Shown here: positions 1 through 7,007 of the stretch, piece by piece
Layout: each line of letters begins with the position of its first letter
How positions within the stretch are numbered: position 1 is the first letter of the stretch
Assembly (NCBI GenBank): GCA_900542115.1
Contig: UQMC01000082.1
Coordinates: forward strand, 1 to 9,227
Direction of reading: 5' to 3'
DNA length: 9,227 nt
Source of the DNA: an uncultured Oscillibacter sp.
GTDB lineage: Bacteria > Bacillota > Clostridia > Oscillospirales > Oscillospiraceae
Position numbers and translations under genes: made by a program
The notes under the pieces: model-generated
Told to the model about the DNA's origin: nothing
The model's input: the letters and a program-made list of their open reading frames with translations, nothing else
The model's database searches: none

Positions 1-281
1 GTGATGATGAGGGCGGTGTGGTCCAGATCATACTTGCCAGAATCCAGTGCGTCCAAAAACTGGCCGATGACCAGCAGCGCCGGATAGCAGGTATCGTTAT
101 GGACGTATTTCAGTCCAAGCTCCGCGACCCGTTCACCGCAGTTTCCCAAAAGCTCTACCTGATAGCCGTGGTTTTCCATGCTGGCCGCCAGAATGCGGAA
201 CTGTACCGGTGCCATATTGGGAATCAGAATTTTATGTGTTTTTTTCATTTCCGGCGTAAACCGGGGATATTTCTGCTCCAT
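1..281 (-). CDS. 2-hydroxyacyl-CoA dehydratase-like protein (COG3581 type), 3' end cut by window edge
   Basis: The first 93 codons are visible, starting MEQKYPRFTPEMKK and running off the window. The stretch ILIPNMAPVQFRILAASMENHGY (residues 18-40) and the motif GLKYVHNDTCYPALLVIGQ (56-74) are typical of the C-terminal half of the large activase/dehydratase fusion proteins of clostridia (2-hydroxyglutaryl-CoA dehydratase D-component fold, COG3581). Known relatives bind an Fe-S cluster through conserved cysteines; Cys65 is the likely visible one. The ATG at 281-279 is preceded by AAGGAG (289-294) lying inside the end of the upstream activase gene, and the two genes are separated by a single base (TGAcATG), so translation is very probably coupled. 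In many relatives the two parts are one polypeptide of about 1400 residues; here they are two genes. The exact substrate is unknown. Confidence 0.82.
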   Translation of the reverse strand, partial: MEQKYPRFTPEMKKTHKILIPNMAPVQFRILAASMENHGYQVELLGNCGERVAELGLKYVHNDTCYPALLVIGQFLDALDSGKYDLDHTALII

Positions 282-282
282 G

Positions 283-3192
283 TCAGGTCTCCTTATGCTC
301 ATCCAGTGCCGCGAACAGGCTCCGCAGGCGAATCCGCACTGCGCCGAGGTTTGTGATTTCATCAATTTTCAGTTGGGTATACAGCTTGCCACCCTGCCGC
401 AGAATCTCCCGCGTCTCATCCGTTGTAATGGCGTCCACGCCGCAGCCGAAGCTGACGAGCTGTACCAAGTCCATATCCGGCTGGGAGCAGCAGTACTTCG
501 CCGCCGCGTACAGCCGGGCGTGGTAGGTCCATTGGTTGAGCACTGTAGTCCGAAACGGCTTTTCCAACTGCGAGATGGAATCCTCCGTGATAACCGCCGC
601 GCCGAATTGTGTGATAAGCGTGTCAATGCCGTGGTTTACCTCCGGGTCCACGTGGTAGGGCCGGCCTGCCAGAACGATGATTCGCCGGCCCTCTTTCCGG
701 GCGGCGGCAATGATTTCCGCACCCTTCTGCCGAATTTGCTCCATATGGTGAGCGTATTCCGCGTAGGCAGCCTTTACCGCCGTTTTGATCTCGCCGTGAG
801 GGATGGGACCGAACTCCCGCTCTAAAATAGCGGTGATTTTCTTTTCAAAGTCCCTCGGACGGTGGATGCCCACATAGTCATAAATGAACCGTGTATTCTT
901 CAGGCAATCGCAGTTACCGGCCAGTACCTCAGGGTAATAGGCGACCACCGGGCAGTTGTAATGATTTTGCCCCAGCCCCTCGTCAATATTGTAGGTCATG
1001 CAGGGATAGAAAATGGCATCTACTCCCAGCTTGGACAAAAATTCGATATGCCCGTGGGCCAGTTTGGCCGGAAAACAGGCCGTGTCGCTGGGAATACTGC
1101 CCTGCCCCTCCAGATACAGCTTCCGGGAAGACATGGGGCTGTGTACCACCTGAAAGCCCAGCTTGGTGAAAAGCGTGTACCAGAACGGATACAGCTCCCA
1201 GAAATTCAGGCATAGTGGCAGACCAATACGTCCCCGCCGGTTTTCACCGGGCTTATAACCCAAAATCAGCTTCCGCTTATACTCGTAAAGATTCCATTCG
1301 CCCTGCTCTTTTTTTCCGGTAATGGGGCGCTCACAGCGGTTGCCGCTGATAAGGCGGCCGCCATCGGAGAAGGTATTGATGGTCAACTGGCAGTTGTTGC
1401 CGCATTGGCCGCAGGCGCGGCTTTCAGTCTCACGGTGGAAGCTCTGAAGCTCTTCCAGCGTCAATAATGTACTGCACTTTCCCTTTACGGATTTTTGGGC
1501 ACCATAGAGTGCGGCACCGTAGGCACCCATCAATCCGGCGATGTTCGGGCGGATGACCTCCAGCCCCATTTCCTTTTCAAAGGCCCGGAGTACGGCTTCA
1601 TTGTAGAAGGTTCCGCCCTGCACTACAACATGGCGGCCAAGCTCTTCGGGAGAAGATGCCCGAATGACCTTATAAATGGCGTTTTTTACAACGGAAATCG
1701 ACAGTCCCGCCGAAATATTTTCAACGGAGGCGCCATCCTTCTGTGCCTGCTTCACACTGGAGTTCATGAATACCGTACACCGGCTGCCAAGGTCAACGGG
1801 CCGGTCGGCAAACAGCCCCAGCTTTGTAAATTCCTTTACGTCATAGCCCAATGCCTGTGCAAAGGTCTGTAAAAAGCTGCCGCAGCCGGAGGAACAGGCT
1901 TCATTCAAAAAAATATCGCTGATAGCGCCATTTTCAATTTTGAAGCACTTCATGTCCTGTCCGCCGATGTCGATGATGAAATCCACCTCCGGCAGAAAAT
2001 GCTTGGCAGCCGTGAAATGCGCGACCGTCTCTACAACACCGAAATCGGCGTGGAATGCGGCCTTTGCCAAGTCCTCGCCGTATCCGGTAGTGGTGACAGA
2101 GGCAACATTCAGGTGCGGATGCTGCTCGTAGAGCCGCAGTAAAACCGCTTGCAGCAACGAAATGGGATCGCCCTGATTGGGTTGGTAATCCGTGAACAGG
2201 AGATTGGCGGCTTCGTCAATAACAACAACCTTCACTGTTGTAGAGCCGGAATCGATACCGATGTGTACAGGCCGGTCATACTCTGCAGGAAATGTGGCCT
2301 GCGGTACTGCCGCCTTGGCATGGCGGGCCTGAAATTCGTCATACTCCGCTTTGCTTTTAAAAAGCGGCGGCTGGGAGCGATAGGTCTCGGATACGCCTTT
2401 TTTCTCCAGCAGTTCGGCTGTTTTCAGCAGGTCAATGCTCTGCTCTGCGTAAAACGCCGCGCCCATGGCAACGAACAGCAGACTGTTTTCCGGGCAGGTA
2501 CCTGTGATGTTCAGCGTCTCATCAAAACTCTGACGCAGACATTTTGAAAAGGTCAGCGGACCGCCCAGATACAGGACATTTCCCTGAATAGGACGTCCCT
2601 GAGCAAGTCCCGCAATCGTCTGGTTGACAACAGCCTGATAGATGCTCTTTGCAATATCGGCAGGCTTTGCCCCTTGATTGATAAGCGGCTGAATATCGCT
2701 TTTTGCAAATACACCGCAGCGGGACGCGATAGTATAGGTCTTTTCGGCTGTCTGCGCGGCGGCGTCCATTTCATCGGCACCCATTTTCAGGAGGGTCGCC
2801 ATCTGGTCAATAAATGCGCCGGTGCCGCCGGCACAGGAGCCGTTCATACGGACCTCCAGACCATGTGTCAGGAAAAGAATCTTAGCGTCTTCGCCGCCTA
2901 ATTCGATGATGACGTCCGTCCCCGGTGCCAAGCGGTTTGCGGCCACACGGGTAGCAAATACCTCCTGCACAAAAGGAACCTTCACGCTGTCCGCCATGCC
3001 CATTCCGGCAGAGCCGGAAACGGCAAATATGGCCTTCGGGCCAAAGCGCTCCGCAACACGCCGCAGCAGCTCCGCTGATTTTTCTACAATATGGCTATAA
3101 TGCCGTTCATATGTACTGTATAGCAAGTTGTTTTTGTCATCCAATACCACGCACTTAATGGTAGTGGAGCCAACATCCAGCCCCAAACGCAA
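283..3192 (-). CDS. acyl-CoA dehydratase activase-related protein, two BadF/BcrA modules plus DUF2229-like region
   Basis: A 969-residue cytoplasmic protein. Module 1 (about 1-250) has the ATP phosphate-binding motif DVGSTTIK (6-13) and the cluster cysteines Cys120 (GSCAGGTGAF) and Cys159 (SRCGVFAKSD). Module 2 (about 308-565) repeats this with DSGSTTVK (314-321), Cys433 (ACSSGCGSF) and Cys472 (SRCTVFMNSS). The 39-residue spacing in both modules equals that of the cluster ligands of the known activator HgdC. A cysteine group CGQCGNNC at 594-601 plus Cys620 follows, then a DUF2229-like region (about 655-960) with LCLNFWELYPFW, AGRPYHVDP (842-850) and SFGCGVDA (914-921). Family members use ATP to push one electron from their Fe-S cluster into a partner dehydratase; the partner here is probably the coupled downstream gene. 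The start is TTG: an in-frame TGA at 3205-3207 leaves no other start, GAGGGGG lies 7 bases upstream, and homologues begin at this point. The substrate is not known. Confidence 0.88.
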   Translation of the reverse strand: MRLGLDVGSTTIKCVVLDDKNNLLYSTYERHYSHIVEKSAELLRRVAERFGPKAIFAVSGSAGMGMADSVKVPFVQEVFATRVAANRLAPGTDVIIELGGEDAKILFLTHGLEVRMNGSCAGGTGAFIDQMATLLKMGADEMDAAAQTAEKTYTIASRCGVFAKSDIQPLINQGAKPADIAKSIYQAVVNQTIAGLAQGRPIQGNVLYLGGPLTFSKCLRQSFDETLNITGTCPENSLLFVAMGAAFYAEQSIDLLKTAELLEKKGVSETYRSQPPLFKSKAEYDEFQARHAKAAVPQATFPAEYDRPVHIGIDSGSTTVKVVVIDEAANLLFTDYQPNQGDPISLLQAVLLRLYEQHPHLNVASVTTTGYGEDLAKAAFHADFGVVETVAHFTAAKHFLPEVDFIIDIGGQDMKCFKIENGAISDIFLNEACSSGCGSFLQTFAQALGYDVKEFTKLGLFADRPVDLGSRCTVFMNSSVKQAQKDGASVENISAGLSISVVKNAIYKVIRASSPEELGRHVVVQGGTFYNEAVLRAFEKEMGLEVIRPNIAGLMGAYGAALYGAQKSVKGKCSTLLTLEELQSFHRETESRACGQCGNNCQLTINTFSDGGRLISGNRCERPITGKKEQGEWNLYEYKRKLILGYKPGENRRGRIGLPLCLNFWELYPFWYTLFTKLGFQVVHSPMSSRKLYLEGQGSIPSDTACFPAKLAHGHIEFLSKLGVDAIFYPCMTYNIDEGLGQNHYNCPVVAYYPEVLAGNCDCLKNTRFIYDYVGIHRPRDFEKKITAILEREFGPIPHGEIKTAVKAAYAEYAHHMEQIRQKGAEIIAAARKEGRRIIVLAGRPYHVDPEVNHGIDTLITQFGAAVITEDSISQLEKPFRTTVLNQWTYHARLYAAAKYCCSQPDMDLVQLVSFGCGVDAITTDETREILRQGGKLYTQLKIDEITNLGAVRIRLRSLFAALDEHKET

Positions 3193-3199
3193 AAAGAGA

Positions 3200-3206
3200 C
3201 CCCCTC
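3200..3206 (-). promoter_or_regulatory. Shine-Dalgarno site of the TTG-initiated activase gene
   Basis: GAGGGGG on the minus strand, 7 bases before the TTG at 3192. It decides the start, because the in-frame stop TGA overlaps its upstream edge and TTG is the only initiation codon left before the DVGSTT motif. Confidence 0.7.
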
Positions 3207-3212
3207 AGAACC

Positions 3213-3227
3213 GGGGCACCCTGCCCC
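3213..3227 (-). promoter_or_regulatory. GC-rich hairpin in the activase 5' leader
   Basis: GGGGCA-GGG-TGCCCC on the minus strand is a perfect 6-bp stem with a 3-base loop, ending 6 bases before the Shine-Dalgarno site. Its CCCC arm could instead pair with the GGGG of the Shine-Dalgarno (loop GGTTCTGA), so two mutually exclusive folds can be drawn. A regulatory role is inference; there is no T-run, so it is not a standard terminator. Confidence 0.4.
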
Positions 3228-3276
3228 AGAGTAAATTTTCAATAATACTATGTTACGTTTTTTCGGCAGAATCCGC

Positions 3277-3304
3277 AATGTAAAAAATATTGAATTTTTG
3301 TGAA
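3277..3304 (-). promoter_or_regulatory. candidate sigma-A promoter for the activase/dehydratase operon
   Basis: On the minus strand TTCACA (3304-3299) and TACATT (3282-3277) are separated by 16 bases in a very AT-rich stretch. An alternative of similar quality is TTGCGG (3278-3273), 17 bases, TAACAT (3255-3250). Either would give a leader containing the GC-rich hairpin. Neither is a strong consensus match, so only the general location is supported. Confidence 0.35.
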
Positions 3305-3334
3305 TTTTCCGTTAAGAAATCGGTTTTATGGGGG

Positions 3335-3363
3335 TTTTCACTGATAAAAAACTATGCTATACT
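3335..3363 (+). promoter_or_regulatory. promoter of queH (extended -10)
   Basis: TTTTCA (3335-3340), a 17-base spacer and TATACT (3358-3363), with TG at 3355-3356 one base upstream of the -10, which is the extended -10 form. The -10 lies 35 bases before the queH ATG, which allows a short leader. The spacing and the TGn element make this the best promoter in the window. Confidence 0.7.
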
Positions 3364-3398
3364 GTGAAAAAAAGAACCTGTACAAAGGAGAAAAAAGC

Positions 3399-3971
3399 AT
3401 GAAAACCATCTTAATGCACACCTGCTGTGCACCTTGCTCTTTGAGCTGTATTGATCCCCTCCGCGCTGAGGGAATTGAGCCTGTCGCGTTCTGGTATAAT
3501 CCCAATATTCACCCGTGGAAGGAGTACGAGGCCCGGCGGGACTGCCTGCTCACGTATGCGCCCACCATCGGAATGCGTGTCATTGTAGATGAGGAATACG
3601 GTCTGCGGACGTTTGTAGAGCACGTGGCCGATGACATCGACCATCGCTGCACATACTGCTATCGGCATCGCCTTGAGGAAACTGCGCGATTTGCCGCAGA
3701 GCATGGCTATGAGGCTTTTACCTCTACCCTGCTGGCCAGTCTCTATCAGGACCATGATGGTATTAAGGCTGCGGCAGAGGCGTTTGCAAAGCAATATGGC
3801 GTGGAATTTCTCTATCGGGATTTCCGCCCGAATTTCCGGGCTGGCAATCAGCGGGCCCGGGAGCTTGGCTTCTATATGCAGAAGTATTGCGGCTGCGTTT
3901 TTTCCGAGCAGGACCGCTATCAAAAGCAGATCAATCGGGACAAACAGAAATTTACGGAACAGCAGGTGTAA
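3399..3971 (+). CDS. queH: epoxyqueuosine reductase QueH
   Basis: A 190-residue protein that reduces epoxyqueuosine to queuosine at the wobble position of GUN-anticodon tRNAs; QueH (former DUF208) is the non-homologous alternative to the cobalamin enzyme QueG. Recognisable family motifs are HTCCAPC (7-13), NPNIHP with EYEARR following (34-47), RCTYCYRHRL (83-92), STLLASLYQDHD (109-120) and YCGCVFSEQDR (163-173). Cysteines 9, 10, 84, 87, 164 and 166 are the conserved metal-cluster set. The start at 3399 is chosen over an upstream in-frame ATG at 3354, which lies inside the promoter: AAAGGAG (3384-3390) sits 8 bases before the ATG at 3399 and the protein then begins MKTILMHTCC as in homologues. 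The gene is divergent from the activase and the next plus-strand gene starts 52 bases downstream with no visible terminator between. No preQ1 riboswitch or other queuosine gene is seen nearby. Confidence 0.95.
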   Translation: MKTILMHTCCAPCSLSCIDPLRAEGIEPVAFWYNPNIHPWKEYEARRDCLLTYAPTIGMRVIVDEEYGLRTFVEHVADDIDHRCTYCYRHRLEETARFAAEHGYEAFTSTLLASLYQDHDGIKAAAEAFAKQYGVEFLYRDFRPNFRAGNQRARELGFYMQKYCGCVFSEQDRYQKQINRDKQKFTEQQV

Positions 3972-4023
3972 GAATTTATATTTCGCAGTCTGCTCAAACA
4001 AATCGGTTTTGATGGAGAGCTAT

Positions 4024-4677
4024 ATGGCAGATCAAATAAAAGAAGCGTATCAATCGTCGAAAAATATATATGATAACGTTCTTACACAGAGAAATTTTTT
4101 TAGCAGATTATATGCAAAGGTATTTTGGAGCGGAACGGATGATAATGAAATCGCACATAAAGTTCTTTCATACATACCGGATGATTTTGATGGAACAATT
4201 TTAGATGTGCCCGTTGGAACAGCCGTGTTCACGGAGCAAAAATGAGCCTCCCTCAAAAACGCTCATATTACCTGCCTTGATTACAGCACCGATATGCTTG
4301 AGCAAGCTGAAAAAAGGTTGAACGGCTGTGGGCATATCAGGTGTGTTCAGGGGGATGTTGGAGATCTGCAAATGGATGATGCAGCCTTTGATGTCATTGT
4401 CAGCATGAACGGTTTTCACGCATTTCCCAATAAGGAAGCAGCATTCCGTGAAACATGGCGTGTTTTGAAGCCCGAAGGGAAATTCATCGCTTGCTTTTAT
4501 ATAAAAGGCAAATCCAGGATTACCGATTGGCTTGTAGGAAATATTTTTTTTTTTTTTTTCTGGTTTACGCCTCCTTTTCAAACAGAAGAACAACTGCGGA
4601 ATATTTTGAACCGCCTATATAAAGCAATCGATTTTCATGTTGATGGGTCAATCGCGTATTTCTGCTGTACGAAATAA
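4024..4677 (+). pseudogene. class I SAM-dependent methyltransferase interrupted by an in-frame TGA
   Basis: Reading through the TGA at 4243-4245 (codon 74) gives a continuous 217-codon methyltransferase. Before the stop are MADQIKEAYQSSKNIYDNV and SAM-binding motif I, TILDVPVGTAVFT (58-70). After it, in the same frame, come the acidic-loop motif ITCLDYSTDML (82-92, Asp86), DAAFDVIVSMNGFHAFP (119-135) and RVLKPEGKFIACFY (146-159). Each half lacks part of the fold, so neither should be active. ATG 4024 has GGAG (4014-4017) six bases upstream. Residues 174-179 (IFFFFF) are coded by 16 consecutive T (4544-4559), where relatives would not be expected to have such a run. The first 180 bases are about 32% G+C by hand count, clearly poorer than the flanking genes, which suggests foreign origin or decay. 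The substrate cannot be predicted. A consensus error at the TGA is the main alternative to a real pseudogene. Confidence 0.8.
4544..4559 (+). repeat. homopolymer T16 inside the methyltransferase
   Basis: Sixteen consecutive T within coding sequence. In the length shown it keeps the methyltransferase frame open (Ile, Phe x5, Trp). Runs of this length are prone to replication slippage and to sequencing or assembly error. Confidence 0.9.
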
Positions 4678-4740
4678 TTGCTGCAAACAAGTATAAATTG
4701 GGGGTTATCACTCCCCTGTCTTTCGAAGAAACACATCTCA

Positions 4741-4780
4741 AAAGCAGCGGCGGTATGAGACTTCATACCGCCGCTGCTTT
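4741..4780. terminator. bidirectional hairpin between convergent genes
   Basis: A perfect inverted repeat: 18-base arms at 4741-4758 and 4763-4780 around the loop GACT. The stem is GC-rich in the middle and its outer ends are AAAG/CTTT, giving a short T stretch at the 3' side in either direction. It lies 63 bases after the methyltransferase stop and 18 bases after the PFL-family stop, the position expected of a shared terminator for two converging units. No long T-tract follows beyond the stem. Confidence 0.8.
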
Positions 4781-4798
4781 CCATATTTACTTCAGTCT

Positions 4799-6157
4799 TC
4801 AGTTTTTCAGGCTGTGGAGCGGAGCCGGGATACGTCCGCCGCGATTGACAAATTCAGTGCTGGACTCCTTGTGCACCGGCATGACCGGCGCGCTGCCCAG
4901 CAGGCCGCCCATTTCCACGGTATCCCCCACTTTCTTGCCGGGCGTCGGCAGCAGACGGACAGCGGTGGTCTTATTATTCACCATGCCGATGGCCGCTTCG
5001 TCAGCGATGATGGCGGAGATGGTTTCGGCAGGCGTATCGCCGGGAACAGCAATCATATCAAGGCCCACAGAGCAGACACAGGTCATGGCCTCCAGCTTGT
5101 CCACACAGAGCGTCCCCGCATTGGCAGCGGCGATCATGCCCTCGTCTTCGCTGACGGGGATAAACGCGCCGGAAAGACCGCCAACGGAGGAAGACGCCAT
5201 AACACCGCCCTTTTTCACAGCGTCATTCAGCAGTGCCAGCGCCGCCGTGGTGCCGTGGGTGCCGCAGACCTCCAATCCCATTTCCTCTAAGATCCGGGCA
5301 ACGGAATCTCCAACAGCCGGAGTAGGCGCCAAGCTCAAATCAACAATTCCAAACGGCGTATCCAGCCGCCGGCTGGCCTCCTTGGCAACGAGCTGGCCCA
5401 TACGGGTGACCTGAAATGCGGTTTTCTTGACGGTTTCCGCCACCACATCCAGCGGCTCTCCCTTGACGGACTGCAAGGCGTGGTATACAACACCGGGGCC
5501 GGAAACGCCCACGTTGATAACCTTTTCCGCTTCGCCTACACCGTGAAAAGCACCGGCCATAAAGGGATTGTCCTCCACAGCATTGCAGAATACCACCAGC
5601 TTGGCGCAGCCTAATCCGTCCCGGTCAGCCGTTCGTGCGGCGGTCTCTTTGATGATCTGGCCCATGAGCTTCACCGCGTCCATATTGATACCGGCCCGAG
5701 TGGAACCGACATTGATACTGGAACAGACCAACTCCGTGCGGTCCAAAGCCTCGGGAATAGAACGAAGCAGCTTTTCATCCGCCAGTGTCATCCCCTTCTG
5801 CACCAGAGCCGAATAGCCGCCGATGAAGTTGACGCCACAGGTCTTGGCCGCACGGTCCAGCGCCAGTGCAAACGGAACATAGTCCTCTGCCTCGCTGGCC
5901 CCGGCAACCAATGCAATCGGTGTTACGGAGATACGCTTATTGACGATGGGAATCCCAAATTCCCGCTGAATGTCCTCACCCGTTTTTACGAGCTTTTCCG
6001 CGTACCGGGTGATTTTTTCATAAATCTTATCACAGGCCCTTTTGGCGTCGGGATCGCAGCAGCTCAAAAGTGAAATGCCCATGGTGATCGTGCGGATATC
6101 CAAATGCTGCTGGTCGATCATGGCAATGGTGGAGAGAATTTCCTTTTGATTGAGCAT
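4799..6157 (-). CDS. PFL family protein (UPF0210 / DUF711, COG2848)
   Basis: A 452-residue soluble protein, the usual length for this family, which is found in Firmicutes, archaea and some proteobacteria. Recognised blocks are [17 protein letters not shown] (146-162), [17 protein letters not shown] (190-206), [11 protein letters not shown] (214-224), [17 protein letters not shown] (271-287), [23 protein letters not shown] (296-318) and the C-terminal [15 protein letters not shown]. The family name comes from fold similarity to pyruvate formate-lyase, but I see no glycyl-radical RVxGY-type motif, so radical chemistry is not supported. The biochemical function is unknown. ATG 6157 has a perfect AGGAGG (6165-6170) whose last base overlaps the stop codon of the preceding UPF0237 gene; the two genes are 12 bases apart and form an operon. 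This pairing is conserved (for example in streptococci), suggesting the ACT protein regulates or binds the PFL protein. Confidence 0.93.
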   Translation of the reverse strand: MLNQKEILSTIAMIDQQHLDIRTITMGISLLSCCDPDAKRACDKIYEKITRYAEKLVKTGEDIQREFGIPIVNKRISVTPIALVAGASEAEDYVPFALALDRAAKTCGVNFIGGYSALVQKGMTLADEKLLRSIPEALDRTELVCSSINVGSTRAGINMDAVKLMGQIIKETAARTADRDGLGCAKLVVFCNAVEDNPFMAGAFHGVGEAEKVINVGVSGPGVVYHALQSVKGEPLDVVAETVKKTAFQVTRMGQLVAKEASRRLDTPFGIVDLSLAPTPAVGDSVARILEEMGLEVCGTHGTTAALALLNDAVKKGGVMASSSVGGLSGAFIPVSEDEGMIAAANAGTLCVDKLEAMTCVCSVGLDMIAVPGDTPAETISAIIADEAAIGMVNNKTTAVRLLPTPGKKVGDTVEMGGLLGSAPVMPVHKESSTEFVNRGGRIPAPLHSLKN

Positions 6158-6169
6158 GATCTTCCCTCC

Positions 6170-6439
6170 TTAAATTCTGTGCATGGCGTCAAAAATTTCT
6201 TCCCGCTGAATCCGGATAGACAGCTCCATATCATCGCCAAGAGCCTTCAATGCCTCAGACAGCTTATCAAAGCTGACGTTCGCTGCACCGGCGTCCACTG
6301 CCATGACCATTGTAAATTTATTGTTGAGAATCGTCTGGGAAATGTCCAATACATTGACATTCAGCTCCGCCAGTTTGATACACACGGTGGCAATGATTCC
6401 CACCTTATCCTTACCGATTACCGTTACGATCGCGTTCAT
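6170..6439 (-). CDS. ACT domain protein, UPF0237 family
   Basis: An 89-residue protein that is nearly a single ACT domain: MNAIVTVIGKDKVGIIATVC at the N-terminus (first strand, then the G-I-x-A-x-V turn into the helix), NVNVLDISQTILNNKFTMVM (27-46) and a C-terminal helix ending AMHRI. ACT domains bind small ligands, usually amino acids, at dimer interfaces; the ligand here is unknown. The ATG at 6439 is chosen rather than an in-frame upstream start because GGAGG (6445-6449) precedes it by 5 bases and homologues start MxAIVTVIGKD. The longer reading would run through the lysC terminator hairpin. It is followed 12 bases later by the PFL-family gene, its conserved partner. A small hairpin (GCCGC-TTA-GCGGC, 6455-6467) sits just upstream of its ribosome binding site. 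Confidence 0.92.
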   Translation of the reverse strand: MNAIVTVIGKDKVGIIATVCIKLAELNVNVLDISQTILNNKFTMVMAVDAGAANVSFDKLSEALKALGDDMELSIRIQREEIFDAMHRI

Positions 6440-6487
6440 ACGTTCCTCCGTTCCGCCGCTTAGCGGCATATATTGTAACTTAAAGAG

Positions 6488-6517
6488 ACACGGGGAGGCT
6501 ATGTGTTCTCCCCGTGT
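6488..6517 (-). terminator. hairpin after lysC
   Basis: Arms ACACGGGGAG (6488-6497) and CTCCCCGTGT (6508-6517) form a perfect 10-bp stem with a 10-base loop, starting 14 bases after the lysC stop. On the minus strand it is followed by CTCTTTAAG, a weak T-rich tail; on the plus strand the tail TCTTTTGATTTT is richer. It probably terminates or attenuates lysC transcription before the UPF0237/PFL pair. Confidence 0.65.
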
Positions 6518-6530
6518 TCTTTTGATTTTA

Positions 6531-7007
6531 TCAGATATCATCGAAAAATTTCGCGTGAATCGCCCGCACGGCCAAATCAATGTCATCCTCATCCAGAAGA
6601 ACGGAAACGCGAATTTCAGAGGTGTTGATCATCTGAATGTTGATTCCGGCCTCATACAGCGCCTCGAACATACGGGCCGCCATGCCGCAGTTGGTCATAA
6701 GACCCGCGCCGACGATGGAAACCTTTCCGATATGGCTGTCGGTTTCGATATGGTCAAAGCGCAGAGCCTCCTTGTTTTCATTCAGGATGCTTTCGGCATC
6801 TTCAAGGTCCTTTTTATGAACGGTAAAGGAAATATCCTTGGTATCCTCGCGGCCGATGGACTGAAGAATGATGTCCACATTGATATTGTGCTTGCTCAGC
6901 AGATCAAACACCTGAAACGCAACGCCCGGATTATGCTGCAAACCGATCAGAGCGACCCGGGCAATACTTGTATCCTTTGCCACACCGGCAATAGTGGTTT
7001 TTTCCAC
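6531..7007 (-). CDS. possible internally initiated regulatory (beta) subunit of aspartokinase
   Basis: Inside lysC, on the minus strand, AAGGAGGT (7022-7015) is followed after 7 bases by GTG (7007-7005), codon 246, in the lysC frame. Initiation there would give a 158-residue product beginning MEKTTIAGVAKDTSIARVALIG and containing only the two ACT repeats. Bacillus subtilis aspartokinase II is known to be made this way: a beta subunit identical to the C-terminal part of alpha, from an in-frame internal start at about the same place. The motif is seen directly; that it is used in this organism is inference. Confidence 0.6.
   Translation of the reverse strand: MEKTTIAGVAKDTSIARVALIGLQHNPGVAFQVFDLLSKHNINVDIILQSIGREDTKDISFTVHKKDLEDAESILNENKEALRFDHIETDSHIGKVSIVGAGLMTNCGMAARMFEALYEAGINIQMINTSEIRVSVLLDEDDIDLAVRAIHAKFFDDI

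Noticed and set aside
178..825. 215-codon plus-strand open frame over the activase and dehydratase genes
   Set aside because: Antisense shadow with no ribosome binding site and no recognisable motif.
3354..3398. Longer queH start at 3354
   Set aside because: The ATG lies within the promoter -10 region, so it would not be in the mRNA; the start at 3399 has AAAGGAG and the conserved N-terminus.
4240..4266. Selenocysteine or other recoding of the methyltransferase TGA
   Set aside because: TGAGC and GCTCA can form a 5-bp stem around the codon, but the loop lacks the features of a bacterial SECIS, the position is not catalytic, and TGA serves as a normal stop in hom, lysC, PFL and activase genes here.
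4698..4715. GGGGG...TCCCC hairpin after the methyltransferase as a terminator
   Set aside because: Only 4-5 pairs and no T-run; the 18-bp repeat just downstream is far stronger.
4799..4850. Glycyl-radical motif at the C-terminus of the PFL-family protein
   Set aside because: The C-terminal [12 protein letters not shown] is a DUF711 signature and not the RVxGY radical loop, and no activating enzyme gene is nearby.
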